Positions 8,516-13,552 of a DNA stretch of 13,552 nucleotides are shown here, piece by piece. The position numbers and the translations under genes are program-made. Every line of letters begins with the position of its first letter. Within the stretch, counting starts at the first letter, position 1. This stretch comes from Gracilaria caudata. Its lineage: Eukaryota > Rhodophyta > Florideophyceae > Gracilariales > Gracilariaceae. Location: NCBI GenBank assembly GCA_030374735.1, contig JASCIV010000717.1:1-13552 (forward strand), in the 5' to 3' direction. Under the pieces are notes generated by a model. The model searched no databases, had not been told where the DNA came from, and worked only from the letters and a program-made list of their open reading frames with translations.

Positions 8516-9952
8516 CTAGTAGCTCATTCTCCAGACCTTGTCTATTGGATGATACATCTTCTGTACACACCCATTTCGCTCACGTTCTTTCAATCGCAAG
8601 GTTACGGGAGCAGGTTTGTCCATCGCTCCATCCAAATCCGTCATACTTTGCTTCCAGCAACGGGAAAGGCCAGCAACAGTGTTTATCGTCTGCATCCTTT
8701 TCCATTTGAACAACCAGAAAACTTTCACCACCATACCCATGGCAAGGATAAACATTAGCTCTGAACAGCCCACAACGAAAACAACCTTGTCCAGTTGAAC
8801 AGCTTCTTCTTGTTCTTCTCCCGGTACCTTTACTACGTAGTTGTCTGCACTTGTGTATAGCAGTAGACGCAAATATGAGTCGAAGTCTTGGAAGAAATGC
8901 GACGAATGCTTTTGACGGATGAAGTTTCCCGCATTTATGCGAATTTTGTCGTTGAACTCAAGACTTCCAAAGTAGCGCAAGTTGGTCTCCACTGTGTACA
9001 ACTTGGAGGTTATGGTGTCCCTGCTCCTGTTACTCAGTACTGAACTCATGCTTCTAAACGAGTCTGCTTCAACAACAAAGAAATCCACAATCTTTCCAGT
9101 AACATTCTGGCACACAAAGAAGGACATCTTCTCGTCCCAGAAGAAAGCTGCTTCTCCGTTCCTTTCGTAGTCCACCTCCACAGGTGATCTCCAGAAAAAG
9201 CATTCCAGACCATTTGCATTTATCGCGGTAACACTCTTCACTTGAACGAATTCCCTGTCAGGTTCACTCTCAAGTCCAGGCCAAGGCTTAAATGCGCTGA
9301 AGACTCCTTCGTCCCTTCGTACTTCGAATTCCTCCAGCTCTTCCATATCTAGATCGACCCAAGTCCCGTCATATATATCATCTTGCACAAATAGCTGAGA
9401 TCGTTCCACACGTCTGTAAATGACCTGCTCCGTGTCCTTGACGCATTGCACTTTGCGACGAGTTGGGCCTAAATACGTTACGTTGACTGTTTTGGCAACG
9501 AGCCATCCTTGTTCATTCACAACTGTACATCGATAAAACATTTCCGTAGGAAACGTGAATGAATTGAACATGTTGTCCATGCCATGGATTTCGGAGATCA
9601 TGAGGTCTTCATCTCTCGGTTCCGGCTTGTAGGCGTGAGGGATCAGTTTGGAAACTAGTGGCCGACTGAATTTCGAATTGAGCCTTGTCTGCAGATACAC
9701 CGGAACGCTTATGCACACCATTCGAATGAGAAAGAGTACGCCGTGCGCAACGTTTCCATGAAAAAGAGCTTCATTCCAAAGCGGATATCTGAGCGCTCGT
9801 ACGCGTATCGTTTCACCGTTTCTAGCACGTTTGAAGATACACAATGATGCCAGCGTAGATGTGGCATCCATCAATACTGGAAATATGAGCAGTTCGAAGG
9901 TAATAAAGATGAATGCTGCCATCACACCAGCTCCGAAAGGTAGCGTCAACAT
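8516..9952 (-). CDS. Ectodomain membrane protein, paralogue 2
   Basis: The protein is 478 residues from the ATG at 9952, which aligns with the start of the left paralogue. The frame stays open for 52 more codons upstream but has only a TTG there. A CTCTCAG acceptor-like site at about 9986 leaves room for an upstream exon. Membrane segments lie at about 5-30, 70-88 and 389-413. The ectodomain has Cys142, Cys170, Cys251 and Cys281 at positions matching the paralogue, a shared GW..A...NV.Y core, and sequons at Asn157, 283 and 308. The tail has KWKR and then NTVAGLSRCW (424-433). An acidic patch (residues about 201-210) is specific to this copy. Both genes lie on the same strand, 752 bases apart, as expected from tandem duplication, but they are diverged, so the duplication is not recent. 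Family and function are not recognised. Confidence 0.75.
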   Translation of the reverse strand: MLTLPFGAGVMAAFIFITFELLIFPVLMDATSTLASLCIFKRARNGETIRVRALRYPLWNEALFHGNVAHGVLFLIRMVCISVPVYLQTRLNSKFSRPLVSKLIPHAYKPEPRDEDLMISEIHGMDNMFNSFTFPTEMFYRCTVVNEQGWLVAKTVNVTYLGPTRRKVQCVKDTEQVIYRRVERSQLFVQDDIYDGTWVDLDMEELEEFEVRRDEGVFSAFKPWPGLESEPDREFVQVKSVTAINANGLECFFWRSPVEVDYERNGEAAFFWDEKMSFFVCQNVTGKIVDFFVVEADSFRSMSSVLSNRSRDTITSKLYTVETNLRYFGSLEFNDKIRINAGNFIRQKHSSHFFQDFDSYLRLLLYTSADNYVVKVPGEEQEEAVQLDKVVFVVGCSELMFILAMGMVVKVFWLFKWKRMQTINTVAGLSRCWKQSMTDLDGAMDKPAPVTLRLKERERNGCVQKMYHPIDKVWRMSY

Positions 9953-10635
9953 CTCGAAGATGGTGGTAGTGACTTTCTTCGGGAGCTGAGAGATGCAGAT
10001 GTTCCGGTGGAAACCCCCAACACTTTTTAAGCTTCTTCTCAGAGCTTTGGGAAGCCAAACTTCCCGCAGAAAATCGCGCAAAACTCCAGCAATGCGAAAA
10101 GCGGACAACTTTCGTTACACCTCCGAAGGTATCGTACTGTCGGTGACCACCCGAAGCGCTTTTGCGTCGATCCGCAATCGTTTAATGGGCGACGTATGCT
10201 ATAAGAATTGGGCTGTTGAAACCGTTGCGGTCGTTGATGAAGATGGTTGTTCTACAGTAAAAGATAAACTGTCTATGGATGATGCACTTACTTGCGTTGC
10301 TGCGGTTCTTAATTTGGAGAGCTAAAGAGATCCTGAAACGGATTTGCCAGCGCTACAAAGAAACTAAACAGACAGGTATTTCTTCCTTCTATGCGCTGCA
10401 GTACAGGCAGAAAAGAAGTTGGAGATAATGCCTTGATTTATTTTTATTCGATATAGAAGGATGCACCATTTCGTGCCTGACTATACAAGACACCAGTTCC
10501 CGTGGGTCGGGCCCGGTTCTGCACCTTCGTACCTTCGAGGTGAATGTTGCTTTCTGCAATCGTGGTGTCACCTGGTGGAGAAATGGTACCAAAGGCAATG
10601 CCATGTCGTATATAACATTGCATGGAAGCCGTACG

Positions 10636-10665
10636 GCGTGTGCGCGTGTGTGCGCGTGTGCGCGT
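10636..10665. repeat. Alternating GCGT/GTGT tract
   Basis: Thirty consecutive bases alternate purine and pyrimidine (GCGTGTGCGCGTGTGTG and onward), a second potential Z-DNA tract in the window. It is less regular than the one at the left edge. Confidence 0.8.
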
Positions 10666-11393
10666 CGCACAGCGCGTGGCGCATGTAGGGGGCACGACGT
10701 GGCCGGTGCCATTCCTCCGTGAAGCAAGATGAATTGTGTACGTGGACCACGTGTGCGCTTGTTGAGGTTCAGGCTTGTGCGAATTACAGCTCGCGACAGC
10801 CGCCAAAGCACTAAACCCTTTTCTCCCATTGTGTGCCTCATAATTCAGCAGAATCAGCTCGCTGTAACTAACTTCACCCTCTTGCTTTCCCAAATGCTCT
10901 CGTTCTCGTATCGTCTGGAATCCTATTGACACACGAACTTGATCAACTCGAAGGCGTTTCGCCAATTGCTGACGTCATCGCCATCCTCCTCGTGAACCTG
11001 AAAGCCCTCTCACCCCACTTCCTTTCATTTTCAATGCCCTCATAAATACTTGTGTATCATACCAATCGTTAGTAGCGAAGTCGCGAGTAGCTTGTTCGCG
11101 CCACTTCACTCCATTATCGTAACTACGAATGGATGATAAACGTCTCCCGCCAGCCGCCGTTTTGCCTTTGCCAGTCGATTAACGTTAACATGATTGAGCT
11201 TGACCGCACTCCGCACCACTGCATGTGAAAGCTTTTCAATTCAATAATCCTCATGTTATCAACACTCAATCGCTTTCGCACCACATACACCGGACCAAAA
11301 AGCGTATCATAATTCAAACTGTACCAAAGCTCAAACCTCTGTAACATTACTTCTCAACACCTTCATGTCGCATTCAGAAGCAGTTCGACACCC

Positions 11394-11445
11394 TTAAAAG
11401 CCCTGCACATCACAAAACATTGACCCTCACTCATCCCCCACTCCT
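11394..11445 (+). promoter_or_regulatory. Candidate core promoter of the secreted repeat protein gene
   Basis: A TTAAAAG TATA-like box (11394-11400) is followed about 35 bases later by a pyrimidine-rich initiator-like sequence, CACTCATCCCCCACTCC (11428-11444). A C/A/T-rich leader then runs to the ATG at 11505. Spacing and leader composition fit a eukaryotic core promoter. This is inference from pattern alone. Confidence 0.35.
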
Positions 11446-11504
11446 TCAATCACACTAATCGCCCTTCAGCACAAAACATCTCCGCACGTCAACTCCCAGT
11501 CAGT

Positions 11505-12638
11505 ATGGTTCTGCTTGCTATCATTATCTCGACGCTGTTTATACAAGCCGTATTCGCTCAAGTCCCATGTACAGGAACAATCACGGGCACCGTACCCGAC
11601 AATGTAGTGGTTGACGGCGTTTCATGTACCATCGACGGCGCCACCGTCACCGGCTCCGTCGAGATCATCAACGGAGGTTCGCTCACGACCACCGGTGCAA
11701 CACAGATCTTCGGAAGCGTGTCGTCCACATCATCCGGAGACATTACTCTGCTAGGAACCACCTCCGTTTCAGGCGATGTATCCGCCGAATCCTCTCCGTC
11801 CAGTACAGTGCAAGTGGGCGCGGACGCCGTTCTAGGACAGGTCTCACTTCTGGACTCTGGAGCCGTCGATGTGCAAGGTACCGTACTCTCCATACTCAAT
11901 GAGAACTCCGGACAGGTCACCGTTACTGGCGGCACCATTGGGGGTATTTCTGCAAAGATTGGCACCGGCGATGTGATTCTGTGCGATGCAAATATCACCG
12001 GCTCCATTGAGATTGTGGAACGTACCGGCGATCTTTCCGCAGAGGAATCGCCATCGTGTCCAATGTCTACCATCACGGGTGGGGTGCTGGTGGAAAAGGG
12101 ATTCGGAGACGTGAGGTTGATCGGAGCCAGTTTCACTTCCGGCGATCTGTCCGTCGTGGAGCAGGAGGGCGACATTGTGATCACCTCAGCGTTATTGAGT
12201 GACATTAGCATCTCGGGCTTGACTGGCTCTGTGACGCTCACAATGATCGAGACTGACAGCGACGTCGGCATAAAAGGAGTATCTGGAAGCGTTATGCTCA
12301 GCGATTCAACCGTCACAGGCGATGTTGGAATTGAGGAGTCAGGAGCTATCTCGATCGTAGGCTCTATGTTTGCCAACGAAAGCGTGTCTGTGAAGGGAAA
12401 TTCGGGTCCGGTGGAAGTGTCGATGAACAGTGAACTGTCTGTTGAAATCATAGAGAATAATGACGTGACAGTATCGGATAATGATATTGGAGTGGCATCC
12501 ATCTCGGTGAATACCGGTGGCGTGTCGATCACTGGCAACACCGTTGCGGAACTGGGGTGCGTCGATAACACCCCGGCTCCGACCGGTTCGGGTAATACAG
12601 TCACGTTAACGGCGTCAGGACAATGTGCAGGCTTTTAA
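11505..12638 (+). CDS. Secreted repeat protein, probable beta-solenoid
   Basis: The protein is 377 residues. Residues 1-18 form a clear signal peptide (hydrophobic core, then AVFA before Gln19). The mature part has no membrane segment. From about residue 50 it is built of short units with a G-[SD]-[VIL]-x-[VIL] strand, for example GSVEI, GDITL, GQVTV, GDVIL, GSIEI, GDVRL, GSVTL, GSVML and GPVEV. These recur at roughly 10 or 20 residues with Ser, Thr, Asp and Gly between them. This is the pattern of a beta-solenoid, like that of bacterial DUF4097-type adhesin-like repeats; that fold comparison is inference. Six cysteines (22, 41, 160, 185, 352, 374) lie mostly near the ends and could cap the solenoid. 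Codons favour C or G in third position more than in the membrane-protein genes, which may reflect strong expression. A cell-wall, matrix or surface role is plausible. Confidence 0.82.
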   Translation: MVLLAIIISTLFIQAVFAQVPCTGTITGTVPDNVVVDGVSCTIDGATVTGSVEIINGGSLTTTGATQIFGSVSSTSSGDITLLGTTSVSGDVSAESSPSSTVQVGADAVLGQVSLLDSGAVDVQGTVLSILNENSGQVTVTGGTIGGISAKIGTGDVILCDANITGSIEIVERTGDLSAEESPSCPMSTITGGVLVEKGFGDVRLIGASFTSGDLSVVEQEGDIVITSALLSDISISGLTGSVTLTMIETDSDVGIKGVSGSVMLSDSTVTGDVGIEESGAISIVGSMFANESVSVKGNSGPVEVSMNSELSVEIIENNDVTVSDNDIGVASISVNTGGVSITGNTVAELGCVDNTPAPTGSGNTVTLTASGQCAGF

Positions 12639-13417
12639 AACTGTTTACAATCTACGTGCGCATAGTTTCGGGGGTCACTTGGTTGACAGAGTCCTCTCAT
12701 GTATAGTTTGGAAGGAAACGCTCGTCACAAATTGAACAAATCGCTGACAGTGAGTGGGAACCTGTTTCACTCTGATTCCTAAATATGACCCAACTACGAT
12801 AAATGTTTGAACAGTTTGCAATTCCCTTTTACCTCATCCTGAAAACCGAAGAGCTCATTATGTAGAGAGGCATGGATCATAACATGATATTTGTCATCGA
12901 AATGCTTTAGAGTTTCTTGACGCTGGGATGACTGTATTCTTCTCTCAGAGTGACCGAAATGGCCTGAATTCAAAAGTGACAGTACTTCTGCGTGGTAAAC
13001 AACGGGTTTATCCAGAGGGCTTTGTGAAGCCTCAGTTTCAGCCGAATATGCAACCATGAGCTGAAAGAGGTTCGAGGTCTCAAAGTGCCAAACGCTGCTT
13101 ACGCGGCAAAACAATTGGATATTAGCATGCTTATTTTGATGACTATGACTACTTGCAGCGCTTGTCCCATCCCGCCTGTTGTGGGCATCGCTTGTAGTCG
13201 TGAATAGGTTGATGGCGAAGCTCGAGCGCGGTTTCACATGCTGAACAGTTATGGTTTTCTCTCGCGGTGTCCCTACCTATCGCTGACTGTGGAATAGTTG
13301 CCATGGCCAAGCCGGGGTCTTAGAATAAAGCACTCCTAAAGTACAGTATGGACGTCATCAATTAGCGCAGTACCGAAGGGTTTGGGCCAGAAGGTTAGTT
13401 TCTATGGCGTCTAGAAC
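12639..13417. other. Region downstream of the secreted protein gene
   Basis: No firm gene is seen. A minus-strand frame (12794-13237) encodes 147 residues but starts at GTG; its first ATG gives only about 88 residues, without membrane segments or motifs. It could be an exon of a gene reading leftward, but support is weak. An AATAAA lies near 13323 on the plus strand. Confidence 0.4.
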
Positions 13418-13552
13418 CATGACAAGCAACTGTCATGAGAGGGGTACGCATACAGTAGCCCGGGGTAAAATAAGCTTTACAGTACCCCGTGGTGGTGTAA
13501 AGCTTAAAGTGCCGGGCGGCACTTTAAGCCTTATTTTACCCCTCCAAAAGTA
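13418..13552. repeat. Cluster of nested palindromes at the window edge
   Basis: Five inverted pairs occur in 125 bases. CATGACA/TGTCATG is at 13418-13424 and 13431-13437. GGGGTAC/GTACCCC is at 13441-13447 and 13482-13488. GGGGTAAAATAAG is at 13462-13474 with its complement at 13530-13542. AGCTTTAC/GTAAAGCT is at 13473-13480 and 13497-13504. A strong hairpin at 13503-13528 has 11-base arms and a GGGC loop. The arrangement looks like a foldback or miniature inverted-repeat element, possibly continuing past the window. Confidence 0.7.

Larger units (their letters stand above)
9953..11504. other. Long intergenic region, including a short plus-strand frame
   Basis: The left part should carry the promoter of the minus-strand paralogue. 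A plus-strand ATG frame at 10092-10325 (77 residues) is coding-like in its second half but shows no recognised domain and overlaps the upstream extension of the minus-strand gene. A further minus-strand frame (10444-10965) starts at TTG and is not supported. An alternating CG/TG tract lies at 10636-10665. The right end holds the leader of the secreted-protein gene. Confidence 0.45.

Noticed and set aside
9953..10108. 52-codon upstream extension of paralogue 2
   Set aside because: It contains no ATG, while the ATG at 9952 aligns exactly with the start of the other paralogue. It could still be part of an upstream exon.
10444..10965. 173-codon minus-strand open frame
   Set aside because: It starts at TTG and runs through the alternating GT/GC tract, which gives Thr-Arg-Ala-His repeats; no real-protein features are seen.
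12794..13237. 147-codon minus-strand open frame as a gene
   Set aside because: It starts at GTG, the first ATG gives under 90 residues, and there are no motifs; kept only as a remark in the region entry.

Overview
The window is nuclear DNA of a eukaryote, most likely a unicellular alga or other protist. The evidence is a gene whose frame is restored only by removing four short introns (55 to 96 bases; donors GTATGT, GTAAGC, GTATGA and GTAAGT, all acceptors AG, candidate CTGAC or CTGAT branch sites in three), wide gene spacing, absence of bacterial ribosome binding sites, and proteins built like eukaryotic surface proteins with N-glycosylation sequons. A red alga with few introns or a stramenopile would fit, but nothing seen here fixes the lineage. 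Four genes are intronless as far as can be seen.

Layout, left to right. Positions 5-74 are a perfectly alternating CG/CA tract, followed by about 1.1 kb without a convincing gene. A five-exon gene (1208-3318, plus strand) encodes an ionotropic glutamate receptor-like protein without the large amino-terminal domain. Next is a GC-rich, low-complexity stretch (3319-4150) with a 9-base tandem repeat. A plus-strand gene (4754-5857) encodes an orphan protein with about seven membrane segments. The interval 5858-6344 contains a nested inverted repeat. Two minus-strand genes (6345-7763 and 8516-9952) are tandem paralogues of an unrecognised three-membrane-segment ectodomain family. They share aligned start codons, four aligned cysteines and a cytosolic Asn-Thr-Val-x-Gly-Leu-Ser-Arg-x-Trp motif. 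A spacer with two hairpins separates them. After 1.5 kb with little coding signal, a plus-strand gene (11505-12638) encodes a secreted, repeat-built, probably beta-solenoid protein. The last kilobase has no firm gene and ends in a cluster of palindromes that runs to the window edge.

All five supported genes encode membrane or secreted proteins, so the region is a cluster of cell-surface genes. One is a candidate ligand-gated channel, two are paralogous receptor-like proteins, one is an orphan polytopic protein and one is an extracellular repeat protein. Whether they act together cannot be told from sequence. No rRNA, tRNA, CRISPR array or transposase gene was recognised.
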